Positions 17,721 to 27,623 of a stretch of 64,000 bases of DNA are shown in pieces; positions within the stretch are counted from its first letter, which is position 1; every line of letters starts with the position of its first letter. The DNA comes from Candidatus Fusobacterium pullicola. GTDB lineage: Bacteria > Fusobacteriota > Fusobacteriia > Fusobacteriales > Fusobacteriaceae. The notes below the pieces were generated by a model. The model did no database searches. It had not been told where the DNA came from and worked only from the letters and a program-made list of their open reading frames with translations. The stretch covers positions 27,861 through 91,860 of the forward strand of contig JAHLFN010000016.1 in the NCBI GenBank assembly GCA_018883725.1. The letters are read 5' to 3'. The translations under genes and the position numbers were made by a program.

Positions 17721-18566
17721 ATGAATATTTTTAAAAAAGGTTTATTAGGAATGTTAGTTGTAACAGGATTATTATTAAGTGCAAATACAGCGGAAGCTAG
17801 ATCAAAGGTTATCCAAGTTAAAGGATCAGATACTATATTAAATGTGTCTCAATCAATAGCTGAAAACTTTATGAAAGAGAATAGAAAAGCAAGAATAGCT
17901 GTTACAGGTGGAGGTTCAGGAGTAGGAATTTCAGCTCTTATCAATGGAACAACAGATATAGCTATGGCTTCAAGAAATATAAAATCTAAAGAGTTAGAGC
18001 AAGCAAAAGCAAAAGGATTAGATGTAAAAGAAGTAGTATTAGGATTTGATGGAATAACAATAATAACAAACCACTCAAATCCGGTAAAAGATATTGATGA
18101 TATAACATTAGGAAAAATATTTAGAGGAGAGATTACTAACTGGAAAGAGTTAGGAGGAGACGATGCTCCAATCGTTGTACTATCAAGAGATTCATCATCA
18201 GGAACACACGAATTCTTTAAAGAGCATATAATCAGAGAAAATAATACTAAAAAAGATTTAGAATATGGACCAAAAACTTTATATATGCCATCTAATGAAG
18301 CTATAAAACAAGAGATAAAATCAAATAAATATGCAATTGGATATATTGGAATGGGATATATGGATGATTCAGTAGAAGCTATAAAAGTGGATGGAGTAGA
18401 AGCGAGTGTAGAGAATGTAGCAAATAAAAAATATCCAATAGCTAGAGAAGTATATTGGTATGTAGATAATAAAGCATCAGACAATGTAAAAAATCTTGTA
18501 GATTATGCACTTTCTCCAAAAGGGCAAGAATTAGTTAAAGAGGAAGGGTTTGTTCCTGTTAAATAA
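17721..18566 (+). CDS. pstS: Phosphate-binding protein PstS
   Basis: The 281-residue protein has a signal peptide (cleavage after NTAEA, about residue 26; no lipobox). The phosphate-binding signatures are VKGSDTILN, TGGGSGVGISALINGTTDIAMASR and SRDSSSGTHEFF. It delivers phosphate to PstCA. It is divergent from pstC and has GGAGGG before the ATG. A strong terminator separates it from phoB. Confidence 0.95.
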   Translation: MNIFKKGLLGMLVVTGLLLSANTAEARSKVIQVKGSDTILNVSQSIAENFMKENRKARIAVTGGGSGVGISALINGTTDIAMASRNIKSKELEQAKAKGLDVKEVVLGFDGITIITNHSNPVKDIDDITLGKIFRGEITNWKELGGDDAPIVVLSRDSSSGTHEFFKEHIIRENNTKKDLEYGPKTLYMPSNEAIKQEIKSNKYAIGYIGMGYMDDSVEAIKVDGVEASVENVANKKYPIAREVYWYVDNKASDNVKNLVDYALSPKGQELVKEEGFVPVK

Positions 18567-18594
18567 GATACTCAAAACTAAATAAATAATTATT

Positions 18595-18660
18595 AAGAGA
18601 GAGCCTTAAAAATAGTCAAAAGTTGTAAAAATCCTTTTACTTTTTGGGCTCTCTCTTTTA
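18595..18660 (+). terminator. Intrinsic terminator after pstS
   Basis: The outer stem AAGAGAGAGCC (18595-18605) pairs with GGCTCTCTCTT (18647-18657). An inner stem (AAAAGT/TTTTACTTTT region) lies within the loop, and T-rich sequence follows. Confidence 0.8.
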
Positions 18661-18698
18661 TAATTTATATAGAGATTAAAAGACTATGTGGAGGCAAG

Positions 18699-19382
18699 AT
18701 GAAAGTATTAGTAGTAGAGGATGATAAAGAGATACAGGAATTAATAGCATATTTTTTAACAAAAGAGGGGTATGAAGTTGATCAAGCAGATGATGGACTA
18801 GATGGGCTTAGACTTCTAAAAGAGAAACAACATAATTTGGTAGTTTTAGATTTAATGTTACCTAATTTGGATGGAAAGAATTTTACCAAGATAGTAAAAG
18901 GGATATCTTCAGAGTATGGAAATCCAGCTATAATAATGTTAACTGCCAAAACAGAGATAGAAGATGTTTTAGAAGGATTAGAAATAGGGGCTGATGACTA
19001 TATGAAGAAACCTTTCGATCCAAGAGAGTTAGTATTGAGAGTAAAAAGGTTTTTTAAAGAAGAGAAAAAAGAGGAAGAGGATAATAGAAAATATGAGTTT
19101 CTTGATTTAGTAATAGAGGATGACAAGCATAGAGTGCTTTATAATAAAGAGGAAATAGAGCTTTCTAAAAAAGAGTATGACCTATTACTTATGTTAGTAT
19201 TAAATAAAAATTTAGTTATAACTAGAGAGAAAATATTAGATAAGATTTGGAAAAGTAATTATTATACTGGGGATAGAACAGTTGATGTTTATATATCAAA
19301 ATTAAGAGATAAACTTCCAGAGATAAGCGAATATATAAAGACAATAAAAGGAGTTGGATACAAATTAGAAGAAAAGAGATAG
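18699..19382 (+). CDS. phoB: Phosphate regulon response regulator PhoB/PhoP
   Basis: The 227-residue OmpR-type regulator has receiver acidic residues in VVEDDKE, phospho-Asp in VVLDLMLPNLDG, LTAK and KPF, and a winged-helix domain (LSKKEYDLLLMLV, TVDVYISKLRDKL). Linkage to pstS-pst-phoU and to the PhoR-like kinase supports assignment to the phosphate regulon. GGAGG lies six bases before the ATG. Confidence 0.9.
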   Translation: MKVLVVEDDKEIQELIAYFLTKEGYEVDQADDGLDGLRLLKEKQHNLVVLDLMLPNLDGKNFTKIVKGISSEYGNPAIIMLTAKTEIEDVLEGLEIGADDYMKKPFDPRELVLRVKRFFKEEKKEEEDNRKYEFLDLVIEDDKHRVLYNKEEIELSKKEYDLLLMLVLNKNLVITREKILDKIWKSNYYTGDRTVDVYISKLRDKLPEISEYIKTIKGVGYKLEEKR

Positions 19383-19393
19383 TAATATTAATA

Positions 19394-21058
19394 TTGATAT
19401 TAATATTAGAGGGGATATTTATAGGAATAAATTCAAAAATACTTTCAAATCTGTATCAAGAAAGAGCAAAACAGATTTTAAAAGAGGATACAATATTAGT
19501 TAAATTAGTAGCAGAAGGAAACCCTAGAACCAAGTATCAAGAGTTATTTTCAAATAATGCTCTAAGATTTACTTTGGTAGATTTAACAGGAAGAGTTGTA
19601 TTTGACTCTAAAAAGACAGAGGAAGAGGAGAAAAAGATGGAGAATCACCTCCAAAGAGAGGAGATTCAAGAGGCGATAGAGAAAAAAGAGAGTTTTAAGA
19701 TTAGATATAGTAAAACTTTTGATACGGAGATGGCTTATTATGCTGTTTATGTAAAAAATAGTATGGGAGAGGAATATATACTGAGAACAGCTAGTGATTA
19801 TAGTGAAGAGCTTTTACAGATAAAAGAGTTCCTATTTGTGCAGATATTATTTTTCTTAATTTTAAACTACGCTATTCACTTTTTCTATAAAAATTATATA
19901 AAAAGAGATTTCTATACAAAGATAAAGAGAATGAGAAAATTTCTTGAAAGTGGAGAACTAGAGAAGATAAACTATTCTAAAGATGAGTACTGGCTTTTTG
20001 AGTTTTGGGATATATTAAAGGATTGGCAAGGAAAAAATTTAGAAAATATCTCAAGATTAGAAAATGAGAGAAGAATACTTTCTGAGGTTTTACACTCAGT
20101 AGATTTATTTATAGGGCTTTTAGATAGTAACGGAAAGTTTATAGTGAAAAATACTTCATTGAAATATATAGTTGATCCATATGAGGAGCAATATCTTGAG
20201 GCTATAAAATTTTTAGAGTTAATAAATCCGATAAAAAATGGTTTAATAACTAAAAAAGATTATAGAGAGGATATATATATTCAAAGTTTAAAGAAACATT
20301 TTCTTTTTACAATGAAATACCTTGAATTTAGTAATAGATATATTATAACAATAAAGGATATAACTAATACTAAAGAAGCAGTAGAGGTTCAGAAAACATT
20401 TATAAATAATGTAAGTCATGAATTAAAAACACCTCTTACTAATATAAAGGGGTATCTAATAGCTTTAGAAGATGCACCAGAAACTATGAGGAAAAAATTT
20501 CTAAATACTATTAAAACTAATGTAGAGAGATTAGAAAATATTGTTTTAGATTTTTTAAATATCTCAAAAATAGAGAATTCAAATCTTATTAATATCTCAC
20601 AGGTAGGAGTTGAAAAGTTAAAAAAAGAGCTTTTAGATATACTTGCAGGAAAAATTAATGAGAAAAAAGCTCAGGTAGAGTTTATGATAGAGTTGACAGA
20701 TAGAAGAGATTATTTAAAAGTAGATTCTGAAAAATTATCAATGATATTAAAAAATCTTATTGAAAATGGTATTGTTTATAATAAAAATCCTCAACCTAAG
20801 GTAACTATAAAGATAATTGAAAAAGGAGATAGATACAATATAGAAGTAGAGGATAATGGAATCGGAATACCAATCTATGAACAGGATAAAATTTTTGAAA
20901 GATTCTATAGAATAGATAAAGCTAGAACAAGCAACTTAGGAGGTACGGGGCTAGGATTATCTATAGTAAAAACCCTTGTAGAGAAATGTGGTGGAGGTTT
21001 AAGTATAGACTCTATTGAAGGAAAGGGAACTGTATTTTCTTTCTACATTTCAAAATAA
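19394..21058 (+). CDS. phoR: Phosphate regulon sensor histidine kinase PhoR
   Basis: About 554 residues are visible: an N-terminal membrane segment, an extracytoplasmic domain of about 120 residues, TM2 (FLFVQILFFLILNYAIHFFY), a PAS-like region, HisKA with phospho-acceptor near residue 342 (NNVSHELKTP) and HATPase (NLIENG, GGTGLGLSIV). The first canonical start is TTG 19394, but the frame stays open upstream through phoB's end and would add more hydrophobic residues (KEIVILILIL...). The true start may therefore be a rare codon near 19379, coupled to the phoB stop. Partner of the upstream regulator. Confidence 0.88.
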   Translation: MILILEGIFIGINSKILSNLYQERAKQILKEDTILVKLVAEGNPRTKYQELFSNNALRFTLVDLTGRVVFDSKKTEEEEKKMENHLQREEIQEAIEKKESFKIRYSKTFDTEMAYYAVYVKNSMGEEYILRTASDYSEELLQIKEFLFVQILFFLILNYAIHFFYKNYIKRDFYTKIKRMRKFLESGELEKINYSKDEYWLFEFWDILKDWQGKNLENISRLENERRILSEVLHSVDLFIGLLDSNGKFIVKNTSLKYIVDPYEEQYLEAIKFLELINPIKNGLITKKDYREDIYIQSLKKHFLFTMKYLEFSNRYIITIKDITNTKEAVEVQKTFINNVSHELKTPLTNIKGYLIALEDAPETMRKKFLNTIKTNVERLENIVLDFLNISKIENSNLINISQVGVEKLKKELLDILAGKINEKKAQVEFMIELTDRRDYLKVDSEKLSMILKNLIENGIVYNKNPQPKVTIKIIEKGDRYNIEVEDNGIGIPIYEQDKIFERFYRIDKARTSNLGGTGLGLSIVKTLVEKCGGGLSIDSIEGKGTVFSFYISK

Positions 21059-21130
21059 AGTATAGACTAGATTAACAGAAATATGATATTATTAAATAGT
21101 GTATAAAATACAGAGAAAAGGGGTAAAAAA

Positions 21131-21838
21131 ATGGCAAAAGTAAAACATATTATAACAGCTTATAAAGCACAGATGAATCCACAAGTAAATGGAGTTATAG
21201 ATATATTTGGAGAGTTTGATAACCTTATTCAACCGATGTTTCCATTCCCAATGGCAAATCTTTCTGTTGTAGTAACTATGGAAGGATTAGAGAGACCAAC
21301 TATGTTTGAAGTAAGATTAAATGCTCCAGATGATACTTTAATAACAAAGGGAGAGTTTGGAATTTTACCAGATCCTTTTGGAGTAGGAAAGAAAATTTTA
21401 GATTTAGAAAAATTCTTAGTTGGAGAAAGAGGGAAATATACAATAGATATATTTGAGAAAGTAGCTCAAGATAAGGTAAAATTTATCTCAACTGAGGATC
21501 TATTCATAGCTGATTATCCACCTCAAAGAAGATTATCAGATGAAGATAAAGCTAAAATTTTAGCAACAGAGGGAGTAATCAAAACAGTTAGAACTGAATT
21601 TAAAGCTGGAGATGAAATTATTAAGCTTCAAGTAAACCTAGATAAGAATGCTACTATAGATGAAGGACATATTGCTATTCCAGAAAATGATAGATTAACA
21701 GTAGGAGAAAGAGTATTTGATTTAACTGGAATTAGAAGACAAATAGAGTGGCTATTTGGAAATCCATTACCAAAAGCTCCAGAAAAAACTGAAGAGCAAG
21801 CAGATAAAACAGTTGAAAAAGTTGAGGAAAATCAATAA
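21131..21838 (+). CDS. Conserved hypothetical protein, DUF6941-like
   Basis: The 235-residue soluble protein has no signal peptide or membrane segment. The first 125 residues look like a beta-rich domain (NLIQPMFPFPMANLSVVVTMEGL, then PDDTLI), in the style of DUF6941 proteins. A second part includes YPPQRRLSDEDK, and the C-terminal tail is Glu/Lys-rich and probably disordered. I do not recognise a function. It stands alone between phoR and the ribosomal protein operon, with GGGG before its ATG. Confidence 0.7.
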   Translation: MAKVKHIITAYKAQMNPQVNGVIDIFGEFDNLIQPMFPFPMANLSVVVTMEGLERPTMFEVRLNAPDDTLITKGEFGILPDPFGVGKKILDLEKFLVGERGKYTIDIFEKVAQDKVKFISTEDLFIADYPPQRRLSDEDKAKILATEGVIKTVRTEFKAGDEIIKLQVNLDKNATIDEGHIAIPENDRLTVGERVFDLTGIRRQIEWLFGNPLPKAPEKTEEQADKTVEKVEENQ

Positions 21839-21845
21839 AAAAACC

Positions 21846-21874
21846 TTGACATAATAAAGGAAAACTAATATAAT
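21846..21874 (+). promoter_or_regulatory. Promoter of rplM-rpsI
   Basis: TTGACA (21846-21851), a 17-base spacer and TATAAT (21869-21874) are a perfect sigma-70 consensus, giving a leader of about 75 bases before rplM. Confidence 0.85.
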
Positions 21875-21890
21875 AGTAAGGTATATTAAA

Positions 21891-21934
21891 CCTTTCCCAC
21901 AAAGGACCGTTGCGTTATATTAGAACGATATAAC
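21891..21934 (+). promoter_or_regulatory. Structured 5' leader of rplM, candidate r-protein autoregulatory RNA
   Basis: Two hairpins are visible: CCTTT/AAAGG (21891-21905) and GTTATAT/ATATAAC (21914-21934), separated by GACCGTTGC. Leaders upstream of rplM-rpsI often bind a ribosomal protein. I cannot match this one to a named class, so autoregulation is an inference. Confidence 0.45.
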
Positions 21935-21956
21935 ATAATTAGGAGGAAATTTTAAA

Positions 21957-22391
21957 GTGAAAAAGTATACTTTTATGCAAAGAAAAGAAGATGTTGTTAG
22001 AGAATGGCATCACTATGACGCTGAAGGGCAAATATTAGGAAGATTAGCAGTTGAGATTGCTAAAAAATTAATGGGTAAAGAGAAAATAACTTTTACTCCA
22101 CACGTTGACGGAGGAGACTTCGTAGTAGTTACAAACGTTGAGAAAATAGCTGTAACTGGAAAAAAATTAACAGATAAGAAATACTATAACCACTCAGGAT
22201 TCCCAGGAGGAATAAGAGAAAGAAGATTAGGAGAAATCCTAGAGAAAAAGCCAGAAGAACTATTAATGCTAGCTGTTAAGAGAATGCTTCCAAAAAATAA
22301 ATTAGGAAGACAACAATTAACTAGATTAAGAGTATTTGCTGGAGCAGAGCACGCTCATACTGCACAAAAACCAGTAAAGGTAGAATTTTAA
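21957..22391 (+). CDS. rplM: Ribosomal protein uL13
   Basis: The 144-residue large-subunit protein is recognised from WHHYDAEGQILGRLAVEIAKKLMGK, the VTNVEKIAVTGKK segment and HSGFPGGIRERRL. It starts with GTG at 21957, preceded by AGGAGG. It is the first gene of the rplM-rpsI operon. Confidence 0.98.
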   Translation: MKKYTFMQRKEDVVREWHHYDAEGQILGRLAVEIAKKLMGKEKITFTPHVDGGDFVVVTNVEKIAVTGKKLTDKKYYNHSGFPGGIRERRLGEILEKKPEELLMLAVKRMLPKNKLGRQQLTRLRVFAGAEHAHTAQKPVKVEF

Positions 22392-22401
22392 TAGGGGGTA
22401 A

Positions 22402-22806
22402 ATGACAGTGGCTGAAATGATTCAATATAGAGGAACTGGTAGAAGAAAAACTTCTGTAGCAAGAGTAAGATTAATTCCTGGAGGAAAAGGAATTGAAATA
22501 AACGGAAAAACTATGGCTGACTACTTTGGAGGAAGAGAAATCCTTTCTAAAATAGTTGAGCAACCTTTAGCTTTAACAGAAACTTTAGATAAATTTGAAG
22601 TTAAAGTTAATGTAATCGGAGGAGGAAACTCTGGACAAGCTGGAGCTATCAGACACGGAGTAGCAAGAGCTTTAATATTAGCTGACGAGACTTTAAAAGG
22701 TGCTTTAAAAGAAGCTGGATTCTTAACTAGAGACTCAAGAATGGTTGAAAGAAAGAAATACGGAAAGAAAAAAGCAAGAAGATCTCCTCAATTCTCAAAA
22801 AGATAA
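22402..22806 (+). CDS. rpsI: Ribosomal protein uS9
   Basis: The 134-residue small-subunit protein has the N-terminal [35 protein letters not shown] and the C-terminal tail RRSPQFSKR that reaches the P-site tRNA. It begins 10 bases after rplM with AGGGGG upstream. An ATG four codons further in is also possible but less well placed. Confidence 0.98.
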   Translation: MTVAEMIQYRGTGRRKTSVARVRLIPGGKGIEINGKTMADYFGGREILSKIVEQPLALTETLDKFEVKVNVIGGGNSGQAGAIRHGVARALILADETLKGALKEAGFLTRDSRMVERKKYGKKKARRSPQFSKR

Positions 22807-22824
22807 TTGCATGGAATTTATATA

Positions 22825-22857
22825 CCTCACAAACTCAATGTTTGTGGGGTTTTTTCT
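22825..22857 (+). terminator. Terminator of rplM-rpsI
   Basis: The stem CCTCACAAAC pairs with GTTTGTGGGG around a 5-base loop, followed by TTTTTT. Confidence 0.85.
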
Positions 22858-22877
22858 TTACAAAACCCAAAAAAGTA

Positions 22878-22918
22878 AAAAGGTGTTAATACCTAAATAT
22901 CTATAGGTACCAACACCA
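22878..22918 (-). terminator. Terminator of glyA
   Basis: On the minus strand, GGTGTTGGTACCTA pairs imperfectly with TAGGTATTAACACC and is followed by TTTTTAC. It is convergent with the rpsI terminator. Confidence 0.75.
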
Positions 22919-22937
22919 AAAATTATACACCCGTTTT

Positions 22938-24176
22938 TTATTGATATAATGGAAATTTAGAGCAAAGAGTTTTAACTTCTTCTTTAATTTTTAGAAGTTC
23001 ACTTTCATTATTAATATTGTCTATAACTCTTAGAATAAATTTACCAATCTCTTCCATCTCTTTTTCTTTCATACCTCTAGTTGTCATAGCCGGAGTACCT
23101 ATTCTTATTCCACTTGTAACCATAGGTTTTTCAGTATCATAAGGGATACCATTTTTGTTGACAGTTATGTGAGCAATATCTAGAGCTTTTTCAACTTGAG
23201 CCCCAGTTAATCCCTTAGATTTTACATCAATAAGCATCATATGATTATCAGTTCCACCACTTACAATTCTAAGTCCACCATTTTCTAAAACTTTAGCTAA
23301 TGTTTGAGCATTTTTTACTATTTGCTTTTGATAGTCTACAAATTCTGGAGCAAGAGCTTCTTTAAAAGCTACAGCTTTAGCCGCTATTATATGCATAAGT
23401 GGTCCACCTTGAATTCCAGGGAATATAGCTTTATCAATCTTTTTTGCAATTTCTTCATCGTTTGTCATAATCATACCACCACGAGGACCTCTTAAAGTTT
23501 TATGTGTAGTAGTTGTTACAACATGAGCATAAGGAACAGGAGAAGGGTGTACACCAGTTGCTACAAGTCCAGCTATATGGGCTATATCAACCATAAGGTA
23601 AGCTCCAACTTTGTCAGCTATCTCTCTAAATCTTTTGAAATCAATTATTCTAGAGTAGGCACTAGCACCAGCAATTATCATTTTAGGATGAGTTTCAAGT
23701 GCTATTCTTTCAACTTCATCATAATCTATTCTTTCATCCTCTTTAGAAACACTGTATGAAACAATATTATAATCTTTTCCTGAGAAGTTTACATTTTTAC
23801 CATGAGTAAGATGCCCACCATGGTCTAATTTCATTCCTAATACTGTATCACCAATATTTAATAGAGCTTTATAAACTCCCATATTAGCTTGAGAACCAGA
23901 GTGAGGTTGAACATTGACATAGTTCACATTAAAAAGTTTTTTAGCTCTTTCAATTGCTAATTTTTCAGCTACGTCTACAATCTGACATCCACCATAATAT
24001 CTTTTGTCTGGGTATCCCTCTGCATATTTATTTGTCATTATACTTCCAGCAGCTTCAAGTACAGCTTCAGAAACAAAGTTTTCAGAAGCTATTAACTCAA
24101 TACCCTCATTTTGTCTTTTCTTTTCAGCTTCAATAGCATCAAAGATCTCTCTATCAACTTCATAAAGTTTTTTCAT
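22938..24176 (-). CDS. glyA: Serine hydroxymethyltransferase
   Basis: The 412-residue PLP enzyme interconverts serine and glycine with tetrahydrofolate. Its PLP lysine lies in [16 protein letters not shown]. Other family motifs are [33 protein letters not shown] and HIAGLVATG. Full length. The start has GGAGG just upstream. It follows the ArsC-like gene by 22 bases on the same strand. Confidence 0.98.
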   Translation of the reverse strand: MKKLYEVDREIFDAIEAEKKRQNEGIELIASENFVSEAVLEAAGSIMTNKYAEGYPDKRYYGGCQIVDVAEKLAIERAKKLFNVNYVNVQPHSGSQANMGVYKALLNIGDTVLGMKLDHGGHLTHGKNVNFSGKDYNIVSYSVSKEDERIDYDEVERIALETHPKMIIAGASAYSRIIDFKRFREIADKVGAYLMVDIAHIAGLVATGVHPSPVPYAHVVTTTTHKTLRGPRGGMIMTNDEEIAKKIDKAIFPGIQGGPLMHIIAAKAVAFKEALAPEFVDYQKQIVKNAQTLAKVLENGGLRIVSGGTDNHMMLIDVKSKGLTGAQVEKALDIAHITVNKNGIPYDTEKPMVTSGIRIGTPAMTTRGMKEKEMEEIGKFILRVIDNINNESELLKIKEEVKTLCSKFPLYQ

Positions 24177-24198
24177 AGCATTCCTCCTTAAAAGTTTA

Positions 24199-24555
24199 TT
24201 ATTTAAAAAACTCTTCCCATTTATCTTTTTTAAAACCGATTAAAACACCTTTATCAGTGATAACTAAAGGTCTTTTAACTAACATTCCATTCGAAGATAA
24301 AATCTCAATCATTTCATCTTCTGTAGCAGTTGTAAGTTTTTCTTTTAAATTCATCTCTCTATATAGAATTCCGCTTGTATTAAAGAATTTTTTTGCTGGC
24401 AATCCACTTAAAGATATGAAATGTTTTAACTCTTCCTTTGTAGGATTATTTTCAACAATATGTCTACTTTCAAAATCTATCTTATTTTCTTCTAACCATT
24501 TTCTTGCATTTACACAAGTACTACATTTAGGATAATTAATAAATAATACTGACAT
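24199..24555 (-). CDS. ArsC/Spx-family thioredoxin-fold protein
   Basis: The 118-residue protein has the N-terminal redox motif [14 protein letters not shown] (CxxC form), the cis-Pro region [14 protein letters not shown] and the [14 protein letters not shown] segment typical of YffB/ArsC-like reductases. In this subgroup glutaredoxin-linked reductase activity is known for some members, while others are Spx-like regulators, so the substrate is open. Upstream of glyA and possibly co-transcribed. Confidence 0.85.
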   Translation of the reverse strand: MSVLFINYPKCSTCVNARKWLEENKIDFESRHIVENNPTKEELKHFISLSGLPAKKFFNTSGILYREMNLKEKLTTATEDEMIEILSSNGMLVKRPLVITDKGVLIGFKKDKWEEFFK

Positions 24556-24670
24556 ACTCTTCCTCCTATAAATTTTCTCTTGAATTAATTATACTAAATT
24601 TGTCATAATAAAAGCAAGATAAAATTAAAAAGCTTAAGTGTGAATATTTACAAAGTAGAGTAGTTGAAAA

Positions 24671-26035
24671 TTATGAAACTGTTCTATTGAGTTTCCAAAT
24701 TATTAAGGAGAAAAATAAAATTAATGCTCCATTAAAAATTATAGGAAAAATAGGATTATAGTTCACACTTAAAGATATAGAAGTTATTATCATCAATGGA
24801 CCAACTAGGGCAGTGAGTGAAAAACCTAGAGAATAATCTCCAAGTACCGGTGAGGAAAATTCAGGATCACAAATTTTTAAAAGTAAAATTCCAGTAAGAA
24901 AAACTCCAAAACTAGTTCCTGCCATAGAGATAGCTCTTTCAAAAGGATAGTTATTTTTAAAATATTTATAGCAATAAAATTTTATACAGTACCATGTAGC
25001 TAAAAATCCAAGTATAATCATTAATGAAATAGGAATTAAATATGTAAATATAGCTTTTAAAGGTAAAGAGGCTATTGCACTAACTACTGCAAATTCTGTA
25101 AAAAGAGCGGATATTCTACTCTTTACTTTTATATCAACACACCACTCTAATTTTAATTTTTTTATAGTATTCCAAACCAGCATCATAATTATCATAGCAA
25201 AAGCCCAAATAGATAGTGATGATAAAATAGGAATGTGGTATTTTTTTACAATATTTAAAATTAGATATGATAAGCCACATACTGAAAAAATAATTGCCAT
25301 ATGAAAGGCTAGGGTATCAATTGATGATGAAAGCATAGTTTCTCTACCTAAAGAGTTTTGTTTTGATATATCTGTATAGTATCCACGTTTCAACTCTTGT
25401 GGAATATCATTGGGTTGTTTTAATATAGAGGTTTCTTCATTTCTACAAGCTTTATTGATGAGAAATATTCCAATTAAAATACCACCAACTAGTCCAAAAG
25501 TGGCAGTAGTTATCGCTATTCCTTGAGCAGTAGACCAATAATCTAAATTCATCTCTTGTAAAACTCTTCCTATCATACCAGCTGTTCCATGTCCGCCAGC
25601 AAATCCAGTATTTAATTCAGCACCAAAGGCAGAATATAGAGGTTTATCTAAAATGTATGTATAGAAGGAGTTTATAGTATATCCAAGAGCAAGCTGTAAA
25701 AAAGTTACCATAAATAGAATAAATCCAGTAATCAAGATATCTCTAGCTTCTCCACGACTATTTTTTATTTTTAAATCCATTCCAAGAGGAATACTTGCAA
25801 TAACAGGAACAATCAGTAGACTTGGAAGAAGTGAGATATCCTTACTCCAACTTATAGGGATTGAGAAAGATAGAAATCTTCCCATAACTTCTGGACTTAA
25901 AAGTAATCCAATGGCTCCTCCAATAACTGAAGCTGGAATAAAAAGTTCCTGAAAAATTTTAATCTTCGCTTTGATAATAACTCCTAAGAGAAGAAGAAAA
26001 CTAAGATAACAAAGGATATAGAAAAATAGTTGCAT
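24671..26035 (-). CDS. GltS-type sodium/glutamate symporter family protein
   Basis: The 454-residue polytopic membrane protein has about ten helices in two pseudo-symmetric halves. GltS-like re-entrant-loop features are ELFIPASVIGGAIGLLL, AELNTGFAGGHGTAGMIGR and a second-half SMAGTSFGVFLTGILLLKI. Family members carry Na+-coupled glutamate uptake; substrate here is inferred. It appears monocistronic, flanked by the ispF terminator. Confidence 0.8.
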   Translation of the reverse strand: MQLFFYILCYLSFLLLLGVIIKAKIKIFQELFIPASVIGGAIGLLLSPEVMGRFLSFSIPISWSKDISLLPSLLIVPVIASIPLGMDLKIKNSRGEARDILITGFILFMVTFLQLALGYTINSFYTYILDKPLYSAFGAELNTGFAGGHGTAGMIGRVLQEMNLDYWSTAQGIAITTATFGLVGGILIGIFLINKACRNEETSILKQPNDIPQELKRGYYTDISKQNSLGRETMLSSSIDTLAFHMAIIFSVCGLSYLILNIVKKYHIPILSSLSIWAFAMIIMMLVWNTIKKLKLEWCVDIKVKSRISALFTEFAVVSAIASLPLKAIFTYLIPISLMIILGFLATWYCIKFYCYKYFKNNYPFERAISMAGTSFGVFLTGILLLKICDPEFSSPVLGDYSLGFSLTALVGPLMIITSISLSVNYNPIFPIIFNGALILFFSLIIWKLNRTVS

Positions 26036-26091
26036 AGGTACCTCCTAAAAATTAATAAATAATTATATCATTAATTAATATTTAGGTAAAT

Positions 26092-26142
26092 AAAAAAATG
26101 ACCAATGTAAAAGTTAAAATACAATAGTCATTTTTATTTATT
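26092..26142 (-). terminator. Terminator after ispF
   Basis: Complementary AAATGAC...GTCATTT arms with inner TGTA/TACA pairing are followed on the minus strand by TTTTTTTAT. Confidence 0.7.
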
Positions 26143-26143
26143 G

Positions 26144-26617
26144 TTATTTTTCTAGTAAAACAACACAGTAAGATTTTACACCAGACTCATCTCCAGTAAA
26201 ACCTAACTTCTCTTCAGTAGTTGCCTTGATACTAACTTGTTCTATATCTATTTCCAATACTTCGGCTACTCTCTTTCTCATAGCGTCAATATATGGTTTT
26301 ACTTTTGGTTTTTGTAAAACAATTATAGAATCAAGATTGATAATTTTATATCCTCTTTCAGCTATTAACTCTTTAACTCTAGTTAAAAGGATAGTACTAT
26401 CAATATTTTTATACTTCATATCAGTATCTGGAAAATGTTGTCCAATATCACCTAAAGCTAGAGCTCCTAACATAGCATCCATGATAGCATGGATTAGAAC
26501 ATCTCCATCTGAGTGTCCTAAAACTCCCTTAGCATGAGGAATTTCAATGCCACCAAGAATTAATTTTCTACCTTCTACTAATTTATGTACATCATATCCA
26601 TTTCCTATTCTAAGCAT
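26144..26617 (-). CDS. ispF: 2-C-methyl-D-erythritol 2,4-cyclodiphosphate synthase
   Basis: This 157-residue MEP-pathway enzyme converts CDP-ME-2-phosphate to the cyclic diphosphate. Metal ligands are visible in GYDVHKL and in [12 protein letters not shown], and the C-terminal signature is [24 protein letters not shown]. The start at 26617 gives the normal [12 protein letters not shown]-terminus with GGGAG upstream. It overlaps the 3' end of rfaE1 by 8 bases, so the two are coupled. Confidence 0.96.
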   Translation of the reverse strand: MLRIGNGYDVHKLVEGRKLILGGIEIPHAKGVLGHSDGDVLIHAIMDAMLGALALGDIGQHFPDTDMKYKNIDSTILLTRVKELIAERGYKIINLDSIIVLQKPKVKPYIDAMRKRVAEVLEIDIEQVSIKATTEEKLGFTGDESGVKSYCVVLLEK

Positions 26618-27608
26618 TATGACACTCCCATCTCTCATAGATTTGGTTATAGAATTCTAAAATCTCCTCTTTAGTAACAGTTGATGTTCCCATCTTACCC
26701 ACTACTACTCCAGCAGCTGTATTAGCTATCTTAGCTGATTCATGCCAATCCACTCCAGCTGCACTAGCTAAAGTAAATACTGATATTACTGTATCTCCAG
26801 CACCTGTTACATCATATACCTCTTTAGCAAAAGTAGGTATATTTATAATTTCATCTAAGAATAAACTCATTCCCTCTTCACTTCTAGTTAATAAAAGATT
26901 ATCAAGTTGTAATTTTTCCTTTAACTCTTTTCCTAAAGTTTCAAAATCTGTAACTTTACTTTTTCCTAGACATTCCATAGCTTCTTTTCTATTTGGAGTC
27001 ATAGATGTAGCTCCAATATAGTTCATAGCATTTTTAGGTTTTGGATCAACAGTAACTATTTTCTTTTTCTCTCTACACAATTTTACTATCTCTTTTGCTA
27101 CTCTTGGTGTAAGAACTCCTTTATCATAATCAGATAGTATAACTGCATCTAAAGAATCTATTTTTGAGTTAAAATTTTCTAATAAAGCATCTTCTAACTC
27201 CTTAGATATAGGTTCAGCTTTTTCCCAATCTATTCTTAAAAGTTGTTGATTTCCAGCTAATATTCTTCTCTTTACAATAGTAGGAATATTATTAGCTCTA
27301 ATTATTCCACTGTGATCTATTCCTTTTTCATCAAAAGTTTTTATAAGTCTATCCCCATTGTCATCAGCTCCAATAACACCAAAACATATAGTTTGAGCTC
27401 CTAATACAGAAAGGTTATTAACTACGTTAGCTGCCCCTCCTAGTACAAATCTTTCCTCTTTTACATTAACAACAGGAACAGGAGCTTCAGGAGATATTCT
27501 ATCCACTACACCGATAATATAATCATCTAGCATTAGATCTCCTACTACACCGATCTTTATATTTTTGAAGCTATCTAATATTTTTTGTAAATCTAATCTG
27601 TTTTTCAT
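26610..27608 (-). CDS. rfaE1: D-glycero-beta-D-manno-heptose-7-phosphate kinase
   Basis: The 332-residue PfkB-family sugar kinase matches the kinase half of Hld[48 protein letters not shown] and the catalytic DVTGAGDTV. The nucleotidyltransferase half is missing, so this is the split RfaE1 form and a separate RfaE2 should be encoded elsewhere. It supports heptose-containing LPS, hence a Gram-negative host. It lies 15 bases after the secretin gene of the pilus-like operon. Confidence 0.93.
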   Translation of the reverse strand: MKNRLDLQKILDSFKNIKIGVVGDLMLDDYIIGVVDRISPEAPVPVVNVKEERFVLGGAANVVNNLSVLGAQTICFGVIGADDNGDRLIKTFDEKGIDHSGIIRANNIPTIVKRRILAGNQQLLRIDWEKAEPISKELEDALLENFNSKIDSLDAVILSDYDKGVLTPRVAKEIVKLCREKKKIVTVDPKPKNAMNYIGATSMTPNRKEAMECLGKSKVTDFETLGKELKEKLQLDNLLLTRSEEGMSLFLDEIINIPTFAKEVYDVTGAGDTVISVFTLASAAGVDWHESAKIANTAAGVVVGKMGTSTVTKEEILEFYNQIYERWECHNA

Positions 27609-27623
27609 ATTTATCCTCTTTTC

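Noticed and set aside
23304..24136. Plus-strand frames opposite glyA
   Set aside because: Low-complexity Ser/Tyr/Phe translations antisense to a certain gene; no ribosome sites.
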